DNA of 64,000 nucleotides from Hysterangium stoloniferum (GCA_015178975.1 WHVD01000001.1:1922001-1986000); one strand, 5' to 3'. Positions 1 to 11,830 are shown, numbered from the stretch's first letter. A program made the numbers and translations. The notes: generated by a model not told the origin, from the sequence alone.

Positions 1-1020
1 CGAGGCATGCGATTCCATTTTCTAATACATTACTGTGTATTAACACTCTGACTTAATGAATATAATGCATTCCAAATGTGTAGATGTTCGAAGCACTGAA
101 CTTAATATATAGTCCAGCCAAAGTAGAACTATCAGATGGTATCAGATTCAACAAGATGACATAGGATTTTGAAAATCATCACAAGATGCTGGCTCTGAGA
201 ACATTCACAGGCAGCCTTCCGTACCTGGCACCTCCCTCACCACAATACGAACACAATCGATGTAACTTCTTAGAAGAACTGGGAAATGCATTATACACAA
301 GTCCAAGTGTCGCATCCTTGAATTTCACAGCAGTGTCACAGTGGTGGGCTTACATTGTCATAACTCTCAAGTGGCCCAGCTGTAACTTGGTCCATTGAAT
401 AAACAGCAGCCGAAATACAATGAACTTTATCCCAAGTCAAACCAAGTCTCAGTTCCTTCCTTGTCGAAGTCTCCTGGACTTAGCCTGAGGTGTTAGTGAA
501 GTTATTATATCAGCCCTTGTGAAACACCTACTTTTCCTTCAATGGTCCATTCAATTACAAATAGACTGGCCAATAGCTTATCTTGTTAGCCTCGATATGG
601 TTGACACCAATGCACTTCATAAACCATTGCAAATATAGTTCAAAATGAGGATAGGGTGATTCCTAATCTTTAGTGTTCAAGGTCTCGTCATTAGATGTTA
701 ATGTCTGTCATTCATCAATTCTTTTCTTTCAATCGTTATGGGATAAAGGTCTACCACAAGTATGTGTATTATGGATCTAGTTCTGTATTGAGGCGATGTG
801 GGGTCTTTTAACTGAAGGTGTAACTTTCTATGGCATCTTGTATCACGCCTTGTGGCTGTGCTGGACCAGCACTGACATCCCAATTCCTTCAATACCTTCG
901 CAATTGATGGCAAAATCTATGAGCAATCTATATCTTTGTGTTCTTGGAGGCATGCCTGCAGCAATAATTTACACTGGCGGACTGCGGGACCTCCTCCCAG
1001 GTGGCTGTGGATACTCGCAG
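1..1020. other. No confident gene; possible minus-strand exon at 181-345
   Basis: No family recognised. On the minus strand about 345-181 there is a short open stretch with protein-like composition, including a CSYC pair, Lys-rich before it and ending at a stop near 181. It has no clear start and no second copy in this window. It could be a terminal exon or chance. The rest up to the TATA box at 1027 shows nothing supportable. Confidence 0.25.
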
Positions 1021-1026
1021 ATTCCC

Positions 1027-1033
1027 TATAAAA
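1027..1033 (+). promoter_or_regulatory. TATA box (TATAAAA) of the small secreted-protein gene
   Basis: A perfect TATAAAA lies 74 bp upstream of the ATG at 1107, with a pyrimidine/CA-rich leader between them. This is the usual spacing for a strong basidiomycete core promoter and supports the start choice of the downstream gene. Confidence 0.6.
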
Positions 1034-1106
1034 GGCCAGTATCCCCCACTAAAAAGGTCCAACACACCGTAGTCAACACAGTCAGCTAGAGTATTCATCT
1101 TACATC

Positions 1107-1271
1107 ATGACCTCTTTCACCTATCTTTTCAGTCTCATTGCCCTACTCTCCCTCACTCCTGCTGCTCCTGTCATTGAATGGCAGAGCATAGAGTCACGTC
1201 AGACTGTCCCTGCCCTCCCTGCCCCACTCCCCGGCCTCCCCGGCCTCCCTCACGACGCCTCACTCGAGTAG
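1107..1271 (+). CDS. Small secreted proline-rich protein (54 aa)
   Basis: The frame reads 54 residues from the first ATG after the TATA box. Residues 1-20 form a classical signal peptide: short polar start, a Leu/Ile-rich core (SLIALLSL) and a small-residue cleavage site (TPAAP). The mature part is about 34 residues, rich in Pro, Leu and Ala with a repeated LPGLPG-type pattern, and has no cysteine. It stops at TAG (1269-1271). The same frame stays open for 14 more codons with two Cys before TGA, so the gene may once have been longer. Role unknown; small secreted proteins of fungi are often wall-associated or effectors, but nothing here shows which. It has no homologue elsewhere in the window. 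Confidence 0.55.
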   Translation: MTSFTYLFSLIALLSLTPAAPVIEWQSIESRQTVPALPAPLPGLPGLPHDASLE

Positions 1272-1904
1272 GGCTACCCCGGTAGACGTCATTGCTCTCT
1301 GTGCCGAGAGAACTGACCCCTTCATGGTTTCCTTGGTAGGTCGAAAGGTTTACTACTGGAAGAATGTACCTGATTCCAGCTTATTTTCAGATTGTATGAA
1401 GAAGCATCATTCATGGACTATTCTTTTAATATCTCTCCCCTTGATATGAACTTTCCTTCACCGTGTTTTTCCTTCCACAGAACCTCCTTGTGATGTCACT
1501 CCCACCTTCCCTGCTCCCCTTCATACGCTTGCCCATTTACAGTATAATTTGATGATGTAGTGCAGCATTTTTGTCAAATTTGAAACCCCATGTTGAGTAA
1601 AAATCCTAGCCACCACATCACCTCTAGGTTATTATAGCATGTGAAGCGAGACATATTCAGGCAATTTTGGACCTCTGCAGGCCATACAGCATCTAATTTC
1701 ATAATGACTGAAATATGGCTGTTTTTCACTTCCCTGCAGCCAATCATTGTTCCATGACAAGTCATGTAATTTCAAAATTATTGACATGATGGGATTTTTT
1801 TTGGGCTTGAGTTCAACAGCCTAATATTATGTAGTTCCAGATAGGAGTTTAACATTGCATGTAATATCATAATGTATACAGTAGATACTGCGACCCATCG
1901 GTGA
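1272..1904. other. No gene recognised
   Basis: AT-rich non-coding stretch downstream of the secreted-protein gene. Only short open frames occur, without recognisable motifs or second copies. Confidence 0.4.
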
Positions 1905-2440
1905 CAGCTGTTAAGTGCTGTGTTGGGAACTTATTCCGGAACTATCGGAAAGTCACCAGGAAGATGGATAGGGTCAGGACGTCGGCTTCAGCTTATGTGC
2001 TGCACCTCTACGCAAACGCTCAATGTCCTTAATTTCGGAGGTGAGACTTATGATGGAAGATAAGGATATTCAGAGTTCCAAAGAGTTCTGAATATTGAGC
2101 GTAAAGAAAGATGGAAGAAGGAATAAGAAACTAAGTCGATATCAGATCTAAGGTAAAGTACAAATTCGTGGAAACTAATATAAGTCTTCTCATTATTGTA
2201 CTACAAACTGAGACCATAATAAGACGGAAATGGAAGTATTCTTAAAACGGGAATACAATAAGACATATAGGGGAGACAATATTCTGAAACGGGAATATAA
2301 TAAACAAACGAGTGAATACTTGTCAACGGACAAATTACCAAATGCAGAACAAGGGAAGAATGCAGATGATATGGTAACTATGATGTTCCGTAGTCAGAGA
2401 TCGGAAGTCGGAAGTCGGAGATTGGAAGTTGGATATTGAA
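1905..2440 (+). pseudogene. Degenerate 3' copy of the right-edge gene (family F)
   Basis: This stretch is an inverted paralogue of the minus-strand gene at the right edge of the window. 1905-2190 matches 62750-62457 and 2190-2440 matches about 61990-61720. Shared pieces include the exon with a YVLHLYAN-type segment (frameshifted here) and the later segment SEYLSTDKLPN, which is open in both copies. Indels break the frame. This copy is useful because it lacks the solo LTR that sits at 61993-62438 in the other, giving the empty site. Confidence 0.55.
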
Positions 2441-2654
2441 ACATCTGGGAACAGGTCATAACAACAGCCTAAAGTGAGGGTAATAGAGCGCTCAGAATCC
2501 TGGGAACAATGTTGTGCATGTTTTGGGCAGGGAATGTGGCACACGGCATACTGTATATATCTACGTGACAAGGTTTATGGCCATATTCCTGCATCTACGA
2601 CTATGATGATCCCTAATGCCCTTCCGGTTGCTGGTCTTTACACCCCCTGCATGT

Positions 2655-3245
2655 AGGTGGAAAATTCATGGTGTTGTTCACTATACCCTCTCAGATAGAC
2701 CCCTTGCCAGTGTCTCAGCCAGAATCTTAAGGTGGCCCAGTGATATTCATATTTAAAAAATACTGTCTGATTTGTTCATCCTGTTCCGCTACCTGCCCTT
2801 ATCATTCGCTGTTCACCTACTACACCATCTTGACATGACCACCATGAATCAAAATTATTATAATATTAAAAAGCAGTCCAAATAATATAAACTGACCGTA
2901 AGTAAAACCCACACCTGTTCTACATCTCACTCAATCAGCCCCATCTACTGCAATTCCATCCTGTCCATGGTGAGGTCCAATGGTGTTGCTGTGGGCAGCT
3001 CGGGTAGCCACTGCCTCGCCATTAGCCTGTCTGCTCCAATTATCCCATCATGTCCTTGGCAAGAACCAACCACATTGCATGGTAAAGAAAAGACAGATCA
3101 TGTCACCATTAACACTGATGGAGGATATGGAATGTATGTTATATGGTGAGTAACTGCATGCATACATCCATACATGCAATATATGTTGAAACAGTTGAAT
3201 AACTCTTGACAAACACCCTGTGAGTGTGAGGAAAGTAAACACTAA
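2655..3245 (-). pseudogene. Degenerate copy of family D fragment
   Basis: Read on the minus strand, this matches 24415-24900 of the plus strand. The common protein-like segment starts VNGD, then a Cys, then WFLPRT-like residues in a shifted frame where the 24.4 kb copy has WLVLAKDMMGELQ. Frameshifts and stops show decay. Near 3120-3200 it continues into sequence shared with 18.85 and 42.85 kb (family G). Function not recognised. Confidence 0.45.
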
Positions 3246-3479
3246 ATGTATTCAACTGTGAAATAACTACATACCTGTGAGTGTGATGAAAGTAAACACT
3301 AAGGAGACTTTCCCACACCCACAGCAGAGTATGCTACAGGGTGATTACCTAAGCACCTACACATCAGTTACCTTACTAGGTAACTCACTCAATACTGCAC
3401 CTACAGTGCTGGGAAAAATACTACAAATATCAGACAAATATAGGGAACATCATAGACTATGTGAGAGCTGTAATATCAT

Positions 3480-4660
3480 ACTCTAACAATATATACATAT
3501 TTGCTGTGAACATAATAATGAACATCTTACGATCAAACACCACCATGCAACATGGAAGATTCAGATGAGAGATGGATCAATAGGATATTATTTTCTGACC
3601 TGCAACTAACTATCAAGATTGGTCATCAATGTCTAGAATGATATGGGGTACGAGAGTTTCGAGAGATCCGAAACAGATATATGGTTGCCATGAGAGTCCA
3701 CTCCATTTTGCATGTGGAGCTCTTTCCAAAGATTCAATGCAGTGTAATGATTCAGGTAGAATTTGTGATTTATACAAGGAGCATAAGTAAAGGCAACACA
3801 GCCTATGTAACTTGTTTAATTTTATGTGAGACTGCATGGGATAAAGAGCAAGAAGGTGGATGCAGCGGTATTGTTAACTGAAGAAAGATGATCAATTGCT
3901 AATCCCCCTTAGCACATCATGGTTCTTGATTCATTTTCATCCATCATGGGCTGAGGCAGAAATGATATTAGTGGATGCATATGCCTGTTCTGTCACCTCA
4001 AAGATCATGCCCGTGGGCTTACTATATGAAGTCTTTGATCGATCGACTTCCAACCGTTACATATCTTATTGGTTCCAAAAAATGATTATGATCATGAAAA
4101 GGCAGGAAATCACCTTGTGATGGAATGTCAAACTTTGTAAAGTGAAGACTGAAAGTGACGGTAAGCTGGTATTCCCCAAAGTGTATGAAGGCCAGAGACC
4201 CACATGGGAATTGAGATACAAAAATGTAGAAGCACTGTTTTGGCTGGTTTGGATTTCAGAAACATAACACACCTTTGATATAGTTTAAATGCTACCTCAT
4301 TTCCTATCAAGATGTGTGATAAGAATGCAACATGTCAAAAACAAGCTCAAGTAGTCCAATCACATTTATGTTCAGGGACATGTGCATTGTTGAGTTCTTG
4401 GCCTACAGCAACACACAAGACAATGTACTTTTCAAAGTTTCCATCATCCAGGCTCTGAACCTGCCTCCTCATAGCATGAAGATTAAGTTACGGACTCATT
4501 TCTTCTTGCTGCTAGTTAAAAAATACCCAGAAGCAACTCAAACACAAAGATGATTTGTAATATATATTTATACATGATAGTAGGAACAGAAGATAGGAAT
4601 AATTTGTCTCGATTTGCCCATGAAACATTAAACATCACAATCCCACAAGATAGAGTAGTA
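3480..4660 (+). pseudogene. Partial module A gene copy
   Basis: Plus-strand copy of the upstream region and middle/C-terminal exons of module A. 3480-3880 corresponds to the 5' flank also seen at 18850-18410. 3890-4260 holds the degenerate exon leading to the VTLRWSVKLCEAK region. 4320-4440 holds the SSPITFMFRD / NTQDNVLF exon. Many frameshifts and stops are present and the N-terminal MLKL-like exons are absent. The whole block is an inverted copy of 52390-53290, including the tail around 4440-4660 that other A copies lack. Confidence 0.5.
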
Positions 4661-4689
4661 TCTGTTGAGAACAGTTCGGCTCTGTGGGG

Positions 4690-5085
4690 TCAGATGTTCA
4701 GAATGCGATGAACGACTGGGAAGAAGTAAGGAAGAATTAAATACCCTCCTCCGTTGTCGGGACATCACTGAGTATCAGTATCGAATCTAGAAAATGTAGT
4801 GTGTGGGGTATCTACACACTACTGCTCGATTGCAGTGTGGAATCTGTAGGACTCGTCCACAGCCAGAGTTATGGTGGTGATTTTCACTTCACTTTGATGA
4901 GCTGGTAGCCTGTTGATGGGATAAAAGGTTATAGGTGTAACAACTGTGTCATGAGAAGATTTCAACACTTCAGCCCATTCCATGATATTCACTAGGACTC
5001 AGCGTCCTATCGCACACAGTGTGTTATATTCTCATCTAAATACATATTCTAGCCTCGAGCATGAATCAGTAAAACTGGTTTAACT
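4690..5085 (+). repeat. Family H fragment, inverted copy of 51005-51390
   Basis: The sequence from GACTGGGAAGAAG onward matches the minus strand of 51.0-51.4 kb through about 390 bp. In the 51 kb copy the minus strand has a short open stretch (KERSGRIKYL) that is shortened by a deletion here. Likely the relic of a gene exon; not recognised. Confidence 0.45.
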
Positions 5086-5221
5086 TACACTATGAGGAAC
5101 AGGTCCCATTCCTGTTTACTCTCAACTAATCGTGTGGGGTTGAGCCTTGGAGACAGTACAGAGTAAGTCAAGGCACAGGATGGTGTGAAGTGACTGACCA
5201 AATGGAGTGAAAAAAGTGTAC

Positions 5222-6005
5222 AGAATGCAATATTGGTCATCAATGTCTAGAATATATAGTGGGATGATGACCTCGTTTAGTAGGATTGGCATGAAGTAGA
5301 TATATACTTACCCCCAGAGTCATGCCATTTTGCATGTGGAGCTCTTTCCAAAGATTCAACAGTGTAATGATTGTATGATGATGTTGATGAATTATATTGT
5401 GGAGGACTGGTGGAATTTAGAATGTACACAGGGAGAGTAAGTAAAGGCAAAACAATGCCTATGATACAATGTATTATTGTAATAATGTGGGACTGCATGC
5501 GACAAAGAGGAAGAAGGTGAATACGGCGGCATTGCTAACCGAAGAAATGACCATCAATGACAAATCTTCCTCACACAATTATCATATTTAACAATAATAC
5601 CATGCCGGAGAAGTCTGTTTGGACACGGGAGCTCAACCAGATCGCACCACTGCAAATATGTAAGAGTAATATATTCTTCAATACCAAAGGCACAACTGAG
5701 CTATACGCCATATGTCAGTTAGCACATCATGGTACTTTTTATTCTACTCGATAAACTATTGATAAGATCGTGCATCTCTTCTTTTAATGACGCATGATCT
5801 ATCTAATCCCTTGTATTCCAGGAATTCCACTACAGACAAAGTCCACATCGTGATTACGGCCTTTGAATATAAGTATCGCTGTTGAGATGAACACTGCATC
5901 TCCCCTACCGATCTGGCGCTCTATTCTCAAGGCACAGCTAACAGCAAATACAGCGCCTCAACGTGCTAAAGAGGAGCTTTCTACTAAGATCATCGACTAT
6001 CGCTC
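5222..6005 (+). repeat. 5' flank of module A copy A1
   Basis: 5222-5550 repeats the flank seen at 3600-3890. 5700-6005 repeats the presumed promoter region upstream of the A start codon at 49566-49900 and 23859-24170 (minus strand). Conservation right up to the ATG in three copies suggests it was duplicated as part of a complete gene with its promoter. No convincing TATA box is seen. Confidence 0.45.
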
Positions 6006-7076
6006 ATGGACGTTGCAGCCATTGTTGTCAAAGTCGCTGGCGATGCCGTTCCATTGCCTGACTTAAAGAGTGCAGCGACCTTGGTTTTGGAGATTATGAA
6101 TGTTATAGAAGTAGGTCGTCTGCATCAACACCAGTTTAAGAGCTGATGTGGATCATGATCCACAATCACCAGGCAAGCGGGGAGCAAAACGAGAGATTGA
6201 ATAACCTTGTCCAGACCACTGGACGTCGCCTCGTCGCTTTCCACTGCATATTGGCTCTTAAATGTGTTTATTGTTGGATACTTCATTAGCCGTCGCTCAG
6301 CTTGTAGTCGTCGATGATACCGGAATTCGTTTTCGTCGGTCACGGGCAGAGGAAGAAATGATATTAGTGAACGCGTACGCCCGTTCTGGCATCTCAAAGA
6401 TCATGTCCGTGGGTTTATCATAATGAGGCAGTATTTGATCGATCGAAGGGACTTACAACTGTTACGCACCTTATCGGTCGCGAACCACAATTATTATGAC
6501 TATGAAAAGGCAGGAAATCATGGGGTCACCTTGCGGTGGAGTGTCACACTTTGTGAAGCGAAGACTGAAAGTGACGGTAAGTCGGTATTGGTCAAAATGT
6601 ACGAAGGCGGGAGACCCACGTGGGATTGAGACGCAAACAGGTACGAGTCCCGTTTTTGGCTGGTTTGGGTTTCAGAAAGTATTTGCAACATATCACACTT
6701 TTGATATAGTTCCAACGCGACCTCGCTTCCTATCAAGATGTGTGGTAAGAATGCAACACATCAGATTAAATAACCCAAGTAGTCCAATCGGATTCATTTT
6801 CAGGAACCCTAGCATTGCTGCGTTCTTTGGCTACAGTAACACGCAAGACAATGTACTTTTGCAAGTTTCCCGTAATCCGGGCATTGAACGTGAGGACGCA
6901 TGCAAATGGCTCGAACGCACTAGATCATCCGATGTGAGAGAAACCATTTTGGGACTATGGGACATGGTGAATGAAATCACTCGCGATATTTACAAGCTAA
7001 CGCGATGTATTTTAGAGGGATTCTTACAATGTGACGTACTTTGATACCTTCTCTCCCGCAAATGCTGATGTCACAA
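6006..7076 (+). pseudogene. Module A gene copy A1 (MLKL-NTD-like N-terminus), internal deletion
   Basis: ATG at 6006 opens exon 1 (6006-6110), which starts MDVAAIVVKVAGDAVP and continues with a hydrophobic helix. Intron 1 is 6111-6172 (GTAGGT...CACCAG). Exon 2 continues GEQNERL...TGRRLVAFH and is then fused by a deletion of about 310 bp to sequence that follows exon 3 in the other copies. The later exons remain: VTLRWSVTLCEAKTESDG, YEGGRPTW, and IAAFFGYSNTQDNVL...DVRETILGLW up to about 7040. The order hydrophobic helix, amphipathic helix, long charged helix resembles the four-helix MLKL-like N-terminal domain common in basidiomycete NLR-like and kinase proteins. Deletion and frameshifts make it a pseudogene. 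It runs into module B at 8212. Confidence 0.6.
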
Positions 7077-8211
7077 CATCAGTAAAATGAGCATGTGCTC
7101 TGGAGCCTCCAGGAGGCTCCAGCGGCACCGGAGTATTCAGAGAACATCGCCTGGTTTCAAATGCTCTCAGAGCACTATAGAGACAACAATATCTCTTGCA
7201 AATATTTTTCTCTCACTACTCTCACTACTCTAGTTACTCTAGCTATATTTATAATATTTACAATAAATATTCATTTAGAAAAATAAATTTAAAAAATTCA
7301 AACACAATTGTGATGCAGAAAGTGATTATTATTATTATCAAACATTAGTATCACTAGTTGCACAATTACAAAACACAATAAAAAATATAAGAAAAAATGA
7401 TCCAAAATACATAAATAAATAAAAACACGCCATAAACAATGTTCACACTACAAGCAATGAAACAACCAGTATAGTTGGCTGTCATAAAGACATGTAGAGC
7501 TTGTTGTTATAAAAAATATAACCCAGTGAGAAAGACAACAGTAACATTACTGCATCTTCCAGCACAACAGGGACAGTAATGTGACAAGCAAAAAAACAAG
7601 AAAGAAAAGGAGAAACAGTATATTCCAAGCAGAAGTAAGGACAAGTGTTGGGGTGAGGGCCAAGATGAATCCAAAGTGTCGAGGCAGAGATGCAGGCAGA
7701 GAAAGGATAAGGTCACAAAGAAGAAGGTGATGAGAGCACAAAGGGAAACTAAGCAGGGCCACACCGCTATAAGTATGTCACGGAATGTTTGAACTGTGAC
7801 TGGTATGCTACTGTGACTGACACATGTTTATCACGTTATGTCACATTATTTCCCAGCAATATAGTGGCTCGGGGTTCTAGCTGGCTGTATCTAAATCTAT
7901 GTGAATGTATTTACTCTCTCTCAGAGCCTCTGGGAGCTAGTGCCTATCCTCTATAGCCTATTGAATAAGACAAATAAGGAAGAGATCTCAGGTTCCAAGT
8001 AATGAAACTCTGTTATATTTCTGCTTTAAATACTCTAGAAGTGATATTGGTACATTATCTGTTGTAAAATAATACATATTATTAATGTTTTGTACTTTAA
8101 GCACTCTGAGAGCCTCTGGGAGTCAGCACCTATCCTCTACAGCCAAAAAAAGGGACGGGAGCAAACCGGATCATGGCCGGCAGCTCCAGCGGCTAAACCA
8201 CTTTACTGATG
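7077..8211. mobile_element. 1.1 kb terminal-inverted-repeat insertion between modules A and B
   Basis: Other A-B junctions (for example minus strand of 22126-22150) read continuously through GATGTCACAATGTGAC. Here the same sequence is split after CACAA and resumes at AATGTGAC. The inserted 1135 bp begins CATCAGTAAA (7077-7086) and ends TTTACTGATG (8202-8211), a perfect 10 bp inverted repeat with weaker similarity further in. The apparent target duplication is only AA. Inside is a direct repeat of about 43 bp (about 7915-7958 and 8101-8145) and AT-rich sequence without a transposase. It looks like a non-autonomous DNA transposon of unassigned superfamily. Confidence 0.55.
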
Positions 8212-8414
8212 AATGTGACAATAGGAATTAGGGGGTTTCTGTTCAAACAATGAAATTGATATTAACCAGCTTGTTCGTTAATTCAACTGACATCAGATGG
8301 CAATGATAACTTTGTCTATTCAGTTTTTAATTCCTGGTGATTCAATTGTGACTGTCACTGACTGTCCTGCCAATCGCCGTCATCTGAAGCTTGTGTTTAC
8401 CGGAACACTGTTCC
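8212..8414 (+). pseudogene. Module B 5' fragment B1, cut by the gypsy element
   Basis: Continues the A1 gene after the TIR insertion. It matches the first B exon at 47.87-47.69 and 22.09-21.96 kb (minus), including the VTVTDCPANR...HLKLV segment and the CCGGAACACTG end. It stops where the Ty3/gypsy LTR begins at 8415; the rest of B is not found on the other side. Confidence 0.55.
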
Positions 8415-8567
8415 TGTAAAGGTTGGCTTTAGAGATACCGTAATCCTTCGGTTTGAGCTCTTACGAAGAGGAACGAACAGAGTAGGAATAGGCTCCAATT
8501 TGAAAAAGACTCCTGTAGCTAATGGGTGGCTTCCTTATTTATGCTAGCATTTGTAGACTAAACCCCC
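8415..8567 (-). repeat. 3' LTR of the gypsy element at 8.4-14.4 kb
   Basis: Pairs with 14263-14416. Shared blocks include GTAATCCTTCGGTTTGAGC, GAGTAGGAATAGGCTCCAAT and ATTTATGCT. The inner edge is fixed by the shared GGGGGTTTAGTC (minus strand). Short for a fungal gypsy LTR. Confidence 0.75.
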
Positions 8568-9804
8568 ACGTGCTGAACAGCTTGATATGGCAACCAGGTA
8601 GTTTCTCCAGTGTTCCACAAAACCTCAAAGAAGGCCTCGAGGCCCTTGCCTGAATGAGCAAGAATCTTCTCAACTGCCCACTCACGAGGCTGACTACCAA
8701 AACCAGGAATCTGCCTCAGCTGCCTCCCTGGGAATAGACGATCATCGTTTGGAATGTGTAGACGAAGCAATGAGGCATGAAAACTTGGGTTAATCCCCTG
8801 CTGCTTGAGCTCCCTTGACAGTTCCAACTGGTATGTCGCTCCTGGCTCCAGTACCCAGCTGATCCTAAAAGGCCCAATATATTTCAGCAGCAGTTTATGT
8901 GCCCGATTTTTTGGTAAACATACATTCTTTGTGGACAGATAAACCAAATCATTGGTGCTACATGCAGCAGACCTCCAGTGTTGATTTTCCTGCTGCGTCT
9001 GCTTAACCCTGGCTGTCAGTATCTCATCATGCACATTCATGATTGCTAGCTTCATCCGTTCTGCAAATTCAAGGACCCCTGGATACTTTGTGTTATTGTC
9101 CCAGAGCAGTGGCCGTGGCAACCTACCATAATTCAGAAAAAATGGTGAGAATCCAGTTGTTTCTGATGTAGCATTATTCATAGCAAACTCAATAGCTGGC
9201 AGCTTCGACACCCAATCTTTCTGGTTTGGTGCTATACATTGCCTAAGCATTTGAGTCATTGTCCGATTTGCACGTTCGGTAGTGCCATCTGTTTGGGGGT
9301 GGTATGATGAAGACATCCGCAATTCGACTCCTATCAACCGATGAAGCTCTCTCCAAAAGATACTTGTAAATAGCGAATCTCGATTGCTAATGATTTTGTC
9401 TGGCAGCCCATGCAACTTGTAAACATGGTCGAAGATCATCTCAGCCATTTGAATAGCAGTATAGTTGCTGTGTGCCGGTACCAAATGGACCATGCAAGTT
9501 AAATGGTCAATAATAATGCAGATGCTATCGAATTCTCCAAGGCGATTCCTGGACACTGGCAAGGGTCCTACAAAATCCCAATTGCCTCCCATGGCTGTGA
9601 TGGCACTTCCATTGAGTGAAGTTGTCCCTGTGGTTTCTGTGTTTCAGATTTCGAAGTGGCACACACGCTGCATGACCTGCAAAATAATTTGACATCCTTG
9701 GTTAATGACGGCCACCACACATTGGTTCGCAAATATGTGGTGGTTTTCCTTGCCCCTAGATGTGCCAAGATGGAATGGGCATGTGAGATCACAATTTCCC
9801 ACAC
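8558..9804 (-). pseudogene. Ty3/gypsy integrase with C-terminal chromo-like domain
   Basis: Two overlapping frames form one integrase. The N-terminal piece (9804-9568) carries the zinc-binding HHCC domain: H and H in AHSILAHLG, then CRSCSVC. The second frame (9592-8558) carries the catalytic core: first Asp in WDFVGPLP, the second position in SNRDSLFTS, and Glu in TDGTTERANR. The second catalytic Asp is Asn (SNRD instead of the family SDRD), so the core should be dead even without the frameshift near 9570-9590. The end, from WAVEKILAHS to TTWLPYQ, resembles a chromodomain, as in chromoviruses. Joining to RNase H upstream is lost in the degenerate linker. Confidence 0.8.
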
Positions 9805-10649
9805 TCGTCAATTCCCCATGGTAATATCAGGGATGCAAAGTAGTTTGACGCCATCCAAATTTAAAAACAGAAAACTGTCCTGCGACGTAAAGCCCTTATA
9901 CTCCTGTGGCGTTGCCCATATCCTAGAGAAGAAAACATCTCATCCATACTGTCATTGTAGGACTTCTGGGATGTCCAATCCTGAGTGGCCCTCCAATGGA
10001 ATTTCTGCTAGTAGAAAATCTGAAGCAACTCAGGTAACCCACCCTCCATTGTCACTCATGAAGATGGCCGTTCAACGTAATCTTGATGACCAGACATATT
10101 TGGTGTTTTGCCCCTCTCCCCTTGTGATGGATGCTCCAGGGGTGATCCAGATGACTTACTATGACCCTTGTGTGTCTTTTTGGTCATCTGTCCTGATCCT
10201 TCAATATGTCCTTTCCTCCTTGCTCCCAACCCTGCGAGTGTTGCATATGATGGACGTGTTTGAGTAGCCAACCTTCCTGACCGTCTTGGTGCTTCCTCCA
10301 ATGCTACCGCTGCAGACCCTGTATACAGTGGTGTTGACACACTGTTGAAGCCAGGTCCCCCTGAAATGTAGTGCACCCCCCGTGTATCCTCTTCCATCCC
10401 TGGAATGTCAGTTACATACTCAGATTCAGCCCTAATGGTGCCCAAGGGCTTATTGCTATAGATTCTCGATAGAGCATCAGCAAAAGTATTTGACTTTCCA
10501 GGGATATAGTGAATCTCGAAGTGGAATTTGTTTAGAAGACCCAGCCACCATGTCTGCCTCAGAGACAGGTTCTTCTGTGTAAGTATATATTCTATCCCTT
10601 TATGGTCAGTACAGATTCGAAATTTTACCCCTAACAGTTGTGACGGGAA
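9805..10649 (-). other. Degenerate RNase H/integrase linker of the gypsy element
   Basis: Between RNase H and the integrase zinc domain. 10445-10056 is open on the minus strand (129 aa), rich in Gly, Ser and charged residues, with RRSGRLATQTRPSYA; such low-complexity connectors are typical of this element group. The plus-strand open stretch at 9656-10267 is antisense to it and is rejected. Confidence 0.5.
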
Positions 10650-11830
10650 TCATTTCAATGATTCCACGATAGCCAACAACTCCTGTTCGTGGACAGGGTA
10701 GTTCTGTTGTGCCGAGTTGAACTTCCCTGACCAGAATGACACTACTGCAGCAGTGCAGAGATCTTTACCTTGACTGAGAATGCCACTTGCACCTGTTAAA
10801 CAAGCGTCTGTCACCAAAGTAATGGTTTGATGACCTCGTGAGTAGTCCAATGCAATTCTATAACTGTCATGATGGGCCTGAACAATACGCTTGGTGTCTT
10901 CAAAGGCATGCTGCTCAGTTGCACCCCAATGCCACTGCCTGTTTACTCCTGTCTGTGCTGCTAAAATAGCCATTGCGATTCGAACTCCCTCACAGTTGTT
11001 AGCAAGGTATCCCACTGCCCCCAAAAATCCAGCCAGAAGTTGCTTATTCGTCGGGATCTTCCAGTTGCCCACTGTGTCGACTTTGTGGGTCCATTTTTAT
11101 ACCTTTATCGTTAATCACATGCCCTAACACTGGTAACTCCAAAGCAAACAAGTGCATCTTGTTGACAGCCAGGTGTAATTTTTCCCGATGGAGCACTGTA
11201 AACACAGTGCATAGATGCTTCACATGATCACTGATGGAGTCAGAATATACAACAACATCATCCAAGTATACATCCATGAAGACGCCAATGTACAGCGCAA
11301 ATATGTGGTTCATCAATGTCTGGTAGGTAGAAGGACCATCACAATCCCCGATTTGCAATGTTAGGCTTTCCATAGTGCCATACGGAGAGGTGAACAATGT
11401 CTGGTGGACATGCTCGGGAACCACTCGGATCTGCTTGTAGGCATCCTTCCCATCTATCAAACTCCGATACTTATGATGCACAACATTTCATAGAATGGCT
11501 TCAATATCTGGAAAGGGGGTAGCCAGCTTATATGTGTTAGCATTCTGCTCATGCTTATCCACTACTGTGCATATTCACAAAGTGCCATCAGCCTTTGGAG
11601 GTTTAGGAATAATGAGCATAGGACATGCATTCATTCCTGTGGCTACCCTCCACCTCCCATTCTTGATATACATGGTTTTTTTTTCATGCCATAGATCCCT
11701 CATTGCTTCGGGGCATTTGGATGGTCTCCATGAGTAAGCTTTGGCGTCATCAATGATTGGAATGGTATGATCAACAGCCCTTAATGGAGGAAGTGCTGTT
11801 GATGCAGTGTCTGGGTCAAGGTCAGCTGCT
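10650..11830 (-). pseudogene. Ty3/gypsy reverse transcriptase-RNase H, interrupted
   Basis: Minus-strand order: fingers region around 11700-11490 (MLIIPKPPKADGTL, then a stop, ICTVVD), palm with SLIDGKDAYKQIR and the active-site YLDDVVVYSD, then RNase H from about 11070 with TDACLTGASGIL and NYPVHEQELLAIVESL. Two in-frame TGA codons in the fingers and palm (ADGTL-stop-ICTVVD and EAIL-stop-NVV) stand where the family has Arg, fitting CGA to TGA. A frame change near 11050-11070 separates RT from RNase H. The thumb and connection parts appear shortened. Confidence 0.75.

Noticed and set aside
6496-7044. A single 182 aa protein
   Set aside because: The open frame runs through a region that is exon-intron-exon in the A copies and changes relative frame; only its second half matches the conserved exon.
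7077-8211. Assignment of the TIR insertion to Tc1/mariner
   Set aside because: The duplication is AA, not TA, the ends do not start CAGT, and no transposase is present.
9656-10267. 203 aa plus-strand frame
   Set aside because: Antisense to the gypsy integrase zinc domain and linker.
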